The position numbers were made by a program, and so were the translations under genes. Positions 1 through 7,918 of a stretch of DNA of 64,000 nucleotides are shown here, piece after piece. Positions within the stretch are counted from its first letter, which is position 1. The number at the start of each line of letters is the position of its first letter. The stretch is from Nocardia shimofusensis NBRC 100134 (GTDB lineage Bacteria; Actinomycetota; Actinomycetes; Mycobacteriales; Mycobacteriaceae), in assembly GCF_001613125.1 (NCBI RefSeq), contig NZ_BDBT01000005.1, forward strand, positions 124,001 to 188,000. Reading direction: 5' to 3'. The notes beneath the pieces are model-generated. The model ran no database searches, was not told the DNA's origin, and saw only the letters and a program-made list of their open reading frames with translations.

Positions 1-1452
1 AGCGCGATCCTGGCAGGCACCGATCGCGGCCACCACGCCAGGGCGCAGCTGTATCTCGGAGTGCTGCACGCCGAACGCGAGGATTTCGACCGCGCGAAGA
101 CGCTGCTCACCGCGGCCCGGGCAGATGCGCTGGAACTGCCGGATGCCCAACTGGCCGCCGACTGCGCCGTGCACCTGGCCGGCGTGCTGGCCCACATCGG
201 CGCATACCGCCCGGCGCTGCGGTTGCTGGACCAGGCCCGGGCGAGTTTCGTCGAAGGCGGCGAATGGGCGAAAGTCGCCCAGGTCCAGGATGTCCGCGGC
301 ATGTGTCAGTTCGCGCTGGGCAATCTCCGTGAAGCCGAGGAACTTCTGCTCCACGCTTGCGACGGGCTGGCGAGGCACGGCAAGACCCGCCACATCGCCC
401 TCGCGAACTGCCACCTCGGCCTGGTCTATCTGGAGACACACCGGCTATCCGAGGCGCGGGCGGCCTTCGAGCGCAGTCACGCGGCACTGCGGGGCTTCGC
501 CCCCGACCGCTTGACCGCCGTCGTGGAAGCCAACCTGGCCGGGCTGTTCCTACGGCAGGACAAGCATCGTGACGCCGAACAGATGTACACCGCGGCCGAG
601 GCCACGCTGGCCGCGGCCGGGCAGCCGATCCGGGCGGCCGTGTGCCGGCAGAATCGCGGCGGTACCCGCGTCCTGCTCGGCGAACTCGACGCCGCGATCG
701 CCGATCTCGAAGCAGCCCGAGCGATCTTCGAACCGCATGCGGCCTACCGACGCAATACCGCCGTCTGCGACCTGAACATCGGGCTGGCCCACAGCGCGCG
801 CGGCGACCACGACCGCGCCCTGCTCCATATCGGCCGCGCCCGCGCGACCAACGCCCGGATGAACCTCGTGCTCGAGACCGCCCGCTGCGATTTCCTCGCC
901 GCCACCGTCCGGGTCGCCCGCGACCCCGCCGATCTGCGCACCGCCCTCGACCTCGCCCTGCCCGCGCTGTTGTTCATCGACCATCAGCGCCTGCAGTTCG
1001 TGCACGCCAGGACGCGCTCGGCGTGGGCGGCCCGCTCGGCACTGTTCCGTTCGACGATCTTCGACTGGACCGCTCGTCTGGGCGACCCGGTCCTGATGGC
1101 CGAACTCGTCGAGGTCGCCGTGAATTCCGGCACGCACACACCGGGCACCGCCGACTCCCCCGCCCGGGCCGACCACCTCGCCGCCCTCGCCGCCGATATC
1201 GCCGCCGGACCGCAATCCGGTCCCAACCCGCTCGCAGGCACGGATCTGCTGTCGCCCGCCGATCCCGAGGCGCGCGCCGACGCCCCGGCCTTCGCCACCG
1301 CAGGCGCGCTCGTCGCCGGAGCGGTCCTGCCCATGCGTCCGCCGCCGCGGCTGCGCATGCCCGGCGGATCGATCGCCCTGGGCGAGTTCATCGACAGCGC
1401 CGAGGCACGCTACGGGTCCATCGATCGCCGGTTCGAGGTGCCCGCCTGGTGA
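1..1452 (+). CDS. TPR-repeat protein, 5' end outside the window
   Basis: The frame is open from the first base with no stop or convincing start, so this is the C-terminal 483 residues of a longer protein. The visible part is a run of paired helices of about 40 residues with the Leu/Gly/Tyr and Ala spacing of tetratricopeptide repeats (for example LGLVYLETHRLSEARAAFE and AGLFLRQDKHRDAEQMY). Such repeats bind other proteins. The last 130 or so residues are Pro/Ala-rich with no domain I recognise; no CHAT protease domain follows, although many actinobacterial TPR proteins of this type carry one. The GTG at base 61 has no ribosome-binding site and is unlikely to be the start. It ends 69 bases before the XRE regulator, with a GlnR-like box between them. 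The specific function is unknown. Confidence 0.75.
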   Translation, partial: SAILAGTDRGHHARAQLYLGVLHAEREDFDRAKTLLTAARADALELPDAQLAADCAVHLAGVLAHIGAYRPALRLLDQARASFVEGGEWAKVAQVQDVRGMCQFALGNLREAEELLLHACDGLARHGKTRHIALANCHLGLVYLETHRLSEARAAFERSHAALRGFAPDRLTAVVEANLAGLFLRQDKHRDAEQMYTAAEATLAAAGQPIRAAVCRQNRGGTRVLLGELDAAIADLEAARAIFEPHAAYRRNTAVCDLNIGLAHSARGDHDRALLHIGRARATNARMNLVLETARCDFLAATVRVARDPADLRTALDLALPALLFIDHQRLQFVHARTRSAWAARSALFRSTIFDWTARLGDPVLMAELVEVAVNSGTHTPGTADSPARADHLAALAADIAAGPQSGPNPLAGTDLLSPADPEARADAPAFATAGALVAGAVLPMRPPPRLRMPGGSIALGEFIDSAEARYGSIDRRFEVPAW

Positions 1453-1487
1453 AGCGGCATCCGACGCACCTCACACTCGCGCCGATG

Positions 1488-1503
1488 TCCACTGTGAGGA
1501 AAC
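1488..1503 (+). promoter_or_regulatory. putative GlnR box before the XRE regulator
   Basis: TCCAC-TGTGAG-GAAAC fits the actinobacterial GlnR consensus gTnAC-n6-GaAAC in the second half-site and in the AC-n9-AC spacing; the first half-site keeps only AC. It lies 18 bases upstream of the XRE start. A single box is weak evidence alone; the better array at 6468-6494 in the same gene cluster supports it. Confidence 0.4.
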
Positions 1504-1521
1504 GCCGACTACGATAGCGAC

Positions 1522-2214
1522 ATGGCAGAGTCCGCACAGGCCGCAGAGTCCGCGACGATCGCGGCCCACGTGCACCGCGACACCGGCGATCCGGCCCCGG
1601 TCCAGCGGGAAGTCATCGGCGAGCCCCCGACCGGCGGCGATCTGGAAGCCGCCATCGCTCGTCAGGTGCGGGCGCTGCGGCGGGCGAGCGGCATGTCCGT
1701 GGGCGAGATGGCCACCAGGGTCGGCATCTCCAAGGCCATGCTGTCCAAGATCGAAAACGCCCAGACCTCGTGCAGTCTGTCCACGCTCGCCCGCCTCGCC
1801 GCCGGTCTCGACGTGCCGGTGACGTCGCTGTTCCGTGGGGCCGACACCGTCCGCGAAGCCGTCTACGTCCCGGCCGGCAGCGGCGCGGTCATCGTCGGTC
1901 GCGGCACCCGCATCGGCCACCACTACGAACTGCTGGGCTCGCTCCGCGGTCAGCACAAGCGTCTCGAACCGGTTCTGGTCACCCTGACCAATGCCAGCGA
2001 GGTGTTCCCGCGATTCCAGCACGCGGGCACCGAACTGCTCTACATGCTCGAAGGCGTCATGGTCTACGGCCACGGCGATGCGGAATACACCCTCCGGCCC
2101 GGCGATTCGCTGTTGCTCGACGGCGAGGGCATCCACGGCCCGAACGAACTGGTGCGACTGCCGATCCGCTTCCTGGCTGTCACGGCCTACCCGGACAACC
2201 ACGAAGAGGACTGA
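1522..2214 (+). CDS. XRE-family regulator with C-terminal cupin
   Basis: A 230-residue DNA-binding regulator. Residues about 47-105 form a lambda-repressor-like helix-turn-helix (MSVGEMATRVGISKAMLSKI around 57-76). Residues about 150-225 form a cupin barrel (FPRFQHAGTELLYMLEG, then YTLRPGDSLLLDGEGIHGP), which in this family senses a small ligand. The first 40 residues look unstructured. XRE-cupin regulators commonly sit beside glutamine-synthetase-like and amine-catabolic genes, and this one is 4 kb from the amt/glnT/glx block, so it is a reasonable candidate for its specific regulator; that is inference. The GlnR-like box upstream suggests nitrogen control of its expression. No strong Shine-Dalgarno is visible: AGGAAA lies about 20 bases upstream. 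Confidence 0.88.
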   Translation: MAESAQAAESATIAAHVHRDTGDPAPVQREVIGEPPTGGDLEAAIARQVRALRRASGMSVGEMATRVGISKAMLSKIENAQTSCSLSTLARLAAGLDVPVTSLFRGADTVREAVYVPAGSGAVIVGRGTRIGHHYELLGSLRGQHKRLEPVLVTLTNASEVFPRFQHAGTELLYMLEGVMVYGHGDAEYTLRPGDSLLLDGEGIHGPNELVRLPIRFLAVTAYPDNHEED

Positions 2215-2313
2215 GCGATCCGGCGTCTCGACCGGTGGCGGTCTCCGGGACGCCGAAACCGGCCGCGCGGATGTCGTCTCCACCCGGCCGGTCTCCCCGA
2301 CATGTGCGCGATG

Positions 2314-4635
2314 TCAGCCGTTCAGCGCGGTCCCGGCCGGGCCGAGATCGAGGAACACCGTCTCCCCGTTGGCGTCGTCGAGTCCGTCGTTGTCGGTGAC
2401 CACATACAGGTTCCCGTTGCCGCCGACAGTGAGGCCCTCGACCTTCTCCTGCACATAGCCGTTCGTGGCACGCAGATCAGGCAGCAGGTCGCGAACCAGC
2501 TTCTTGGGCAGCACCTTCGGCACTTCGCCCGGCGCGCTCACACCCGCTTCGGCAGGGATCTCCACCCGGTAGACGGCCTTGAGCCGGGCATCGGGGCCGT
2601 TGAGCTTGTCGCGCTCGAGGATCAGCAGTCCGCCGTCGTGGACGGCGATCTCGGACAAGCCGATCCAGTCGCCCTCGGCGTCGGTGCTGTCCAGCTGGTA
2701 GCCGAACCACTCCCACGCACCGCTGCCGGGCGTGTAGCGGCCGATGCGTGCGAGGCCCTTCGGGTCCGTCTTCATCTCGCGCTGCACCACTACCCAGATC
2801 GCCTCGCCGTCCACGGCCACACCTTCCAGCCCCTGCCCGCCCAGGCCCGCCGCGATATCGGCGGGCAGCGCGACCCGCTCTTCGATGCGGCCGTCGGCGG
2901 CCGTGAGGACGAGTTCGTTGCCCGCGCCCTCCTTGCCCTCGACGGCCAGCACGAAACCGCCCTCGGGACGCGCCGAGAGACCCTCGACATCGAGCGTCAC
3001 AGGGGAGCCGTTGTCGGTGACCACGATCTCGGAGTCGATGAGCGCGGGCGTGCGCGAGACGTCGACGCCCAGAACGCGGGCCGGTCCGTAGGCGATGTCG
3101 GTGGCGGTGTAGAGACGGTTCTCGTTCGCCGGGTCGGCGGACAGCGCGCCGAGCGCGCCCCAGCCGATCGGCGTGCCGTCCCGGTCACCACCGACGATCG
3201 ACGGGAAGGCGGGCTTGCCTGCGGCAGTGGTGAAATCGGCGCCGTACCCGTAGACGTTCACCGAGGCACGCACCCGGTCTTCGGCGTCATCGGCCTCCGA
3301 GGCAACGATCAGCAGATCGCGTTGCGGGACAGGCACGATGCCCTCCGGCCCCGGCGTCGTCGGCAGGATCTGGACGAACTTCGGCGCGGTGACGTCGCCG
3401 ACGTCGTAGACCGCCACGAAATTGCTGCGCTCGGAGGCGATCAGCGCGGTCGGACGGCCGCCGATCTCGGTGATCGCCAGCCCTTCGGGCTCCGGGCCCT
3501 TCGACTCGGCGCGACCCTCGATGTGCAGGCCGGTCCGCACCGCGAGCTGGGAGAACGCATTGCCCGCGTCCCAGACCACCTTGCCGGTGGCGGCGTCGAA
3601 GATGGTCCAGCCGCGACTGCCGCCCTTCCAGTCGCCCTCGTTGGCGGTGGCCAGGTGATCGTCACCGATCCAGCCGATCGCGTCGGGCTCGCGGGCGACA
3701 TCGGCGATCGAACCGGTCTGGTCGAGCGCGCCGTCCTCGGCGGTGTCGATGCCGTCCACCGAGACCGCACCGGCGCCGAAGATCGAGGTCACCGCACCGG
3801 TTTTCCCGTCGACGATCGCGATGCCGTTGTTCTCCTGCAAGGTCACCGCGACCTGGCCGCGGGAGTTGATCGTGACGTACTCCGGCTCGAGGTCGCCGGG
3901 GGTGTCCAGCCCCGCGGTGCGCGCCGCTTCGACGTCGAACTCGACCTTGCGCGTCCGCCACGCGATCGGCTCGCCTGTGAGATCGACGAGCTGAAGGAAT
4001 CCCGTGGGCGGCTGAGGTAGATCGCCCTCCCCGCCGCCGTTCGGGGTGAACTCCTCGTCGCGCTGGTTCTCGATCGCGATCGCGGCGAACGCGCCGCCGG
4101 GGCTGATGGCGATCGAGTCCGGCTGGCCGCCGAGATCGATGCTGTGCACCCGAGTGCGGTCGCTGACGCGCACGACATCCACCCGACCGGACGGTGCGGC
4201 GTAGTTGCCGCCGGTCGTATCGACGACCACGAGGACGAACTCCCCGTGCGCGACCACGGAGGTGGGCTGATCGTCGGCATGGCCCAGCTCGGCCAGCGAG
4301 AGTGTGCCCAGCCCCGCCGGTTTCGCGGGATCGCGGATGTCGAGGAATCCGATGCGCTTGGCGGCGGCATCGGTGTAGACGACGGTGTTGCCGTCCGGCG
4401 TGACGGTGGAGATCTCCGCGACCGTCTCCGTCTCGATCGGCTCCCCGGCGGGCCGATTCAGGTGGACCGGATAGGTGGCCACGCGGTGGAAACGCTGCGC
4501 GTCCGCCAGGTTCCAATCGATCGGCGAGGTGGCCCGCGCGGTGTCCCCGTCCTGCTCGTCGGTAGAGCATCCGGCCGCCAGCAGGGCGGCGGCAGCGGCC
4601 AGCGCGGCCACGCGACTCAGGTTCGACGTCGTCAT
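2314..4635 (-). CDS. secreted beta-propeller lipoprotein, esterase-like phytase family
   Basis: A 773-residue exported lipoprotein. The start at 4635 places a signal peptide with lipobox LLAAGC (Cys23) at the N-terminus; longer upstream readings would bury it. The first two thirds resemble the alkaline-phosphatase-like beta-propeller region called choice-of-anchor I (SIAISPGGAFAAIAIENQRD, LLIVASEADDAEDRVRASV). The last third carries the esterase-like phytase signature (EGLSARPEGGFVLAVEG, then GLSEIAVHDGGLLILERD). Proteins of this kind are extracellular and are presumed phosphatases or phosphodiesterases; the substrate is unknown. It is convergent with the XRE gene and lies downstream of amt on the same strand with a 205-base gap, so co-transcription with amt is possible but unproven. 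Confidence 0.85.
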   Translation of the reverse strand: MTTSNLSRVAALAAAAALLAAGCSTDEQDGDTARATSPIDWNLADAQRFHRVATYPVHLNRPAGEPIETETVAEISTVTPDGNTVVYTDAAAKRIGFLDIRDPAKPAGLGTLSLAELGHADDQPTSVVAHGEFVLVVVDTTGGNYAAPSGRVDVVRVSDRTRVHSIDLGGQPDSIAISPGGAFAAIAIENQRDEEFTPNGGGEGDLPQPPTGFLQLVDLTGEPIAWRTRKVEFDVEAARTAGLDTPGDLEPEYVTINSRGQVAVTLQENNGIAIVDGKTGAVTSIFGAGAVSVDGIDTAEDGALDQTGSIADVAREPDAIGWIGDDHLATANEGDWKGGSRGWTIFDAATGKVVWDAGNAFSQLAVRTGLHIEGRAESKGPEPEGLAITEIGGRPTALIASERSNFVAVYDVGDVTAPKFVQILPTTPGPEGIVPVPQRDLLIVASEADDAEDRVRASVNVYGYGADFTTAAGKPAFPSIVGGDRDGTPIGWGALGALSADPANENRLYTATDIAYGPARVLGVDVSRTPALIDSEIVVTDNGSPVTLDVEGLSARPEGGFVLAVEGKEGAGNELVLTAADGRIEERVALPADIAAGLGGQGLEGVAVDGEAIWVVVQREMKTDPKGLARIGRYTPGSGAWEWFGYQLDSTDAEGDWIGLSEIAVHDGGLLILERDKLNGPDARLKAVYRVEIPAEAGVSAPGEVPKVLPKKLVRDLLPDLRATNGYVQEKVEGLTVGGNGNLYVVTDNDGLDDANGETVFLDLGPAGTALNG

Positions 4636-4840
4636 CGGTCCTCTACTTCGATCTCGACGGTGGTCGAGGCAGCGTGACGCGGTCAGGTGAGCCGATGGGG
4701 TTTGCCGGGTGAATGCCAGGCGACGATCAGGCGACGATGATGTCCGAATTGTCCACGTGCGCGCCTCCGGACACGACGAAGCCGACCGGGTGGGGTGGCG
4801 TCCCAGCCGGCCGGCTTGCTGTCTCGGGGCCCGCTGTCGA

Positions 4841-6286
4841 TCAGTCGGCGGTGGCGCCTGCCGGGGTTTCGGCCCCGGCCTTGCCTGCTTCTGCCTTGCC
4901 TGCTTCGGTCTCGCCCGGCTCGGGCTTGTCGTCGCTCGCGCTCTCCGAAGCGGCGGCCTCCGCGGCGATGGCCTCCGCCGCCGCGACCGTCGCCGCGGGA
5001 GTGATGACCGTGGTGGTGAGTGTGGTGGTCTCCAGGACGTAGGCGGATTCACCGTGAATCGTCGAGTCGAGGCCGTCGGCTTCGTGCTCGGCCGGAACAC
5101 GCAGCCCCATGACCATGTCGAGCACCTTGGCGATGAGGATGGTGACGATGAAGGTGTAGGCGAAGACCGCGATCACCGCGACGCACTGGCGCCACAGCAC
5201 ATCCACGCCACCGCCGTAGAACAGGCCGGCCGCGGCGTTGGGCGCCTCCGGCACGGCCAGGAAGCCGATCAGGATGGTGCCGATCACGCCGCCGACGAGG
5301 TGGATGCCCACGACGTCGAGCGAATCGTCCACGCCGAGGCGGAACTTCATCGACACGGCCAGGCAGCACACGGCGCCGGAGACCGCGCCGATGATCAGCG
5401 CGCCGATCGGCGAGACAGCGCCACAGGCGGGGGTGATGCCGACCAGCGCGGCGATCAGGCCCGAGCTCGCACCCAGCGAGGTGGCGCGCCCCTGCCGCAG
5501 CTTCTCCACGACCAGCCAGGCGCAGATACCGGCGCACGCCGCGGCGATGGTGTTGAGCACGACCACGGCGGCGGAGTTGCCCGCCGCCAGCGCCGAGCCG
5601 CCGTTGAAGCCGAACCAGCCGAAGAACAGGATGCCCGATCCGAGCATGGTCAGCGGAAGGCTGTGCGGGCGAGGCGGGTTCGGGAAAGTGCCGCGCTTGC
5701 CGAGGACGAGGACCAGCGCCAGCGCCGCGACACCGGCGTTCATGTGCACCGCGGTGCCGCCCGCGAAGTCGATGGCGCCCAGTTTGTTGGCGATCCAGCC
5801 GCCGAGCACCGAGCCGTCGGCGGAGTCGAAGGCGAAGACCCAGTGCGCGACCGGGAAGTAGACCAGCACGGCCCACACGCCGGCGAACAGCATCCACCCG
5901 CCGAACTTCATCCGGTCGGCGACCGCACCCGAGATCAGGGCGACGGTGATGGCCGCGAACAACAGCTGGAAGGCGGCGATCAACGCGGGTGGCAGACCCG
6001 GTTCGGCGGGCGCGTCCAGCAGGGCGGAGGAGCCGAAGTACTCCAGCGGGTTGCCGAGCAGGCCGAGGCCGCCGATCGAGTCACCCAGCACCGCCGAGTA
6101 CCCGAAGACGATCCACAGCACGCCGACCACGGCGAACGCGCCGAAGGTCATCATCGCCATGTTCAGCGTGTTCTTGATGCTGACCATGCCGCCGTAGAAC
6201 ATGGCCAGACCGGGCACCATGATGCCCACGGCGGCGCAGGCCGCCAGAATCCATGCGGTATCAGCCGCAGCGATCGCTTCCGTCAT
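4841..6286 (-). CDS. amt: ammonium transporter Amt
   Basis: A 481-residue channel for ammonium/ammonia in the cytoplasmic membrane. Eleven hydrophobic segments are readable, with Amt hallmarks: the N-terminal MVPGLAMFYGG, DFAGGTAVHMNAG with the pore-lining region, and FGWFGFNGGSALAAG. The cytoplasmic tail has the GLRVPAEHEADGLD and HGESAY motifs through which GlnK-type PII proteins gate the channel. An unusual Ala/Glu-rich extension of about 60 residues (ending AGAETPAGATAD) follows this motif. The gene diverges from the glnT/glx operon and shares its promoter region, which contains GlnR-like boxes, so nitrogen-limitation induction is likely. No glnK is adjacent in this window. Confidence 0.96.
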   Translation of the reverse strand: MTEAIAAADTAWILAACAAVGIMVPGLAMFYGGMVSIKNTLNMAMMTFGAFAVVGVLWIVFGYSAVLGDSIGGLGLLGNPLEYFGSSALLDAPAEPGLPPALIAAFQLLFAAITVALISGAVADRMKFGGWMLFAGVWAVLVYFPVAHWVFAFDSADGSVLGGWIANKLGAIDFAGGTAVHMNAGVAALALVLVLGKRGTFPNPPRPHSLPLTMLGSGILFFGWFGFNGGSALAAGNSAAVVVLNTIAAACAGICAWLVVEKLRQGRATSLGASSGLIAALVGITPACGAVSPIGALIIGAVSGAVCCLAVSMKFRLGVDDSLDVVGIHLVGGVIGTILIGFLAVPEAPNAAAGLFYGGGVDVLWRQCVAVIAVFAYTFIVTILIAKVLDMVMGLRVPAEHEADGLDSTIHGESAYVLETTTLTTTVITPAATVAAAEAIAAEAAASESASDDKPEPGETEAGKAEAGKAGAETPAGATAD

Positions 6287-6392
6287 TTTCCCTCATCATC
6301 CAGGTCAGCCGTTGAGATTCGGTGTCTCTCAGTGGTGAACGGTCCCGGTTTCCCAGTAGACGGCCGACCAGATTTCCGGTGAATGCACGCGA

Positions 6393-6408
6393 GTGACATT
6401 CCTGTTAA
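6393..6408 (-). promoter_or_regulatory. putative GlnR box oriented toward amt
   Basis: Read on the minus strand this is TTAAC-AGGAAT-GTCAC, matching the AC-n9-AC spacing of GlnR sites with an imperfect second half-site. It lies 107 bases upstream of the amt start. Confidence 0.45.
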
Positions 6409-6467
6409 CACCACCGAGCGGAACCGTTCCGCCTGACGCATGGTCCACGGCATTCCCTCCCAGCCGG

Positions 6468-6494
6468 GTCACACGGAACTGACGTTCGCGTAAC
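6468..6494 (+). promoter_or_regulatory. array of three GlnR-like half-sites
   Basis: GTCAC-n6-CTGAC-n6-GTAAC gives three half-sites at an 11-base period. Every AC is spaced nine bases from the next, as in GlnR a/b-site arrays, and the last pair (CTGAC-GTTCGC-GTAAC) is close to the gTnAC-n6-GaAAC consensus. It sits 108 bases before the FAD oxidoreductase and about 180 bases before amt, so it could serve both directions. Confidence 0.6.
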
Positions 6495-6537
6495 CCTGAC
6501 GACATATCGACGGAGTTTCATGTTGTTCGACAGCAAT

Positions 6538-6588
6538 TCACTCCATGAAACAGCGGGGTCACTCCATGAAGCATCACTCCATGAAGCA
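6538..6588 (+). repeat. three copies of a 15-base direct repeat in the operon leader
   Basis: TCACTCCATGAARCA occurs at 6538-6552, 6559-6573 and 6574-6588, between the GlnR-like array and the FAD oxidoreductase start at 6602. Copies two and three abut. Each contains CTCCATGA, so the leader has several ATGs out of frame with the gene. Function unknown. Confidence 0.75.
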
Positions 6589-6601
6589 GGGGGTGCACTG
6601 A

Positions 6602-7792
6602 ATGACCGAAACCCACAGCTACGTCATCGTCGGCGGCGGCCTGGAAGGACTGGCGATCGCCTGGACGCTCGCCGAGCGCGGCGAGACCGACGTCCTCGTC
6701 CTCGAACGCGACACCCTGTGCTCGGGTATGACCGGCAAGTCCAGCGGCGTGGTGCGCTGCCATTACGGGACACCCTCGCTGGCGGCCATGTCCTGGTACG
6801 GCGTGGACGTATTCCGTCATGCCGCCGAACTTCTCGGCGACGATCTCGGATTCCAGCAGTGCGGCTATGTCGTCGGCGTCGGCGAGAACAACGTCGAGCC
6901 GCTGCGCGCGAACATCGCGATGATGCGGGGCCTGGGCATCGACACGTATGTCATCGACCACGACGAGATGCGCGCGCTGTGGCCGGGCCTGCATCTGGAC
7001 GATTTCGCGGCCTTCGCCTACGAACCGCTGGGCGGACGCGGCGACGCCTACCTGGCCGGCATGGGATTCGCCGCCGCCGCCCGCAAGCTCGGGGTGCGTA
7101 TCCGCCAGTCCACCCCGGTCGCGACGCTGTTGCAGAGTCCCACCGGCGCGGTGTACGGCGTCGCCCTGACCGACGGCACACAGATCCACGCGGGCACCGT
7201 CGTCCTCGCCGCCGGGCCGTGGACCCCGGCCCTGGCCGCCACCGCCGGGGTCGACATCGACATCAAGGCCCAGCGCGCCCAACTGGTCATGATCGATCAG
7301 GGCGAGCCGACACCGATCGTTCCGGTGCTCTCCGATCTGGCCGGGCTGTCCTACCTGTGCCGCGAACCCAACGGCGAGATCCTGGCGGGCAATTCCGACC
7401 ACAGCGCGCCGCAGTACATCGACCCCGACAACTACGTCAACCGCGCCGACGAGTCGACGATCGACAAGGTCGTGGCGAAGCTCGGCCACCGCCTGCCCGA
7501 CATGCCCGACCCGCGGATCACCGGCTCCTACGTCGGCGCCTACGACGTGACGCCCGACTACAACCCGGTGATCGGCCCCGCCCCCGTCGCCGGACTGTTC
7601 CTGGCCGCGGGCTTCTCCGGCCACGGATTCAAGATCTCCCCCGCGGTCGGCCGCCTGGCCGCCGACCTGCTCACCAAGGGGACCACCGATCTACCGAACG
7701 TGGACCCGCGCGACTTCCGCTACGAGCGCTTCGCCGAGGACGACCTGCTCGTCAGCCCGCACCCCTACGACGGCGCGGGGGAAATGCGCTGA
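6602..7792 (+). CDS. FAD-dependent oxidoreductase of the sarcosine oxidase beta / DadA family
   Basis: A 396-residue cytoplasmic flavoenzyme. Residues 7-35 form the FAD-binding Rossmann fold (YVIVGGGLEGLAIAW, with the acidic residue in VLVLERD). The C-terminus has the second FAD-contact segment (GLFLAAGFSGHGFKISPAVG), typical of enzymes oxidising N-methyl or secondary amino acids. The length matches a single sarcosine-oxidase beta-type subunit; no alpha, gamma or delta subunits are nearby. It is the first gene of the glnT-glxBCD operon, so oxidation of an N-substituted amino acid, perhaps an N-alkylglutamate made by the downstream enzymes, is a reasonable guess. The GlnR-like array and the triple repeat lie upstream. 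Confidence 0.88.
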   Translation: MTETHSYVIVGGGLEGLAIAWTLAERGETDVLVLERDTLCSGMTGKSSGVVRCHYGTPSLAAMSWYGVDVFRHAAELLGDDLGFQQCGYVVGVGENNVEPLRANIAMMRGLGIDTYVIDHDEMRALWPGLHLDDFAAFAYEPLGGRGDAYLAGMGFAAAARKLGVRIRQSTPVATLLQSPTGAVYGVALTDGTQIHAGTVVLAAGPWTPALAATAGVDIDIKAQRAQLVMIDQGEPTPIVPVLSDLAGLSYLCREPNGEILAGNSDHSAPQYIDPDNYVNRADESTIDKVVAKLGHRLPDMPDPRITGSYVGAYDVTPDYNPVIGPAPVAGLFLAAGFSGHGFKISPAVGRLAADLLTKGTTDLPNVDPRDFRYERFAEDDLLVSPHPYDGAGEMR

Positions 7793-7918
7793 CTCCCGCC
7801 GGCGGTGGACCGGCCCGCGCTCACGGGCGCGTGTCCGCGCTGTCGAGACGTGCCCGCACCGAACAGTCCGCCGCACCACACCTTTCGCCGAGAAACCGCA
7901 TCGACATCTGGAGCTCCG

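Noticed and set aside
2215-2313. Terminator between the XRE and lipoprotein genes
   Set aside because: Only short stems with long loops (such as ACCGGCC/GGCCGGT) could be drawn; evidence too weak to list.
2302-4020. 572-codon plus-strand frame opposite the beta-propeller lipoprotein
   Set aside because: No domain is recognisable, and the opposite strand encodes a lipoprotein with a clear signal peptide and family motifs.
6520-6601. Possible leader peptide with repeated SLHE residues created by the triple repeat
   Set aside because: It has no ribosome-binding site, and its frame runs on through the FAD oxidoreductase as a shadow frame. The repeat itself is reported instead.
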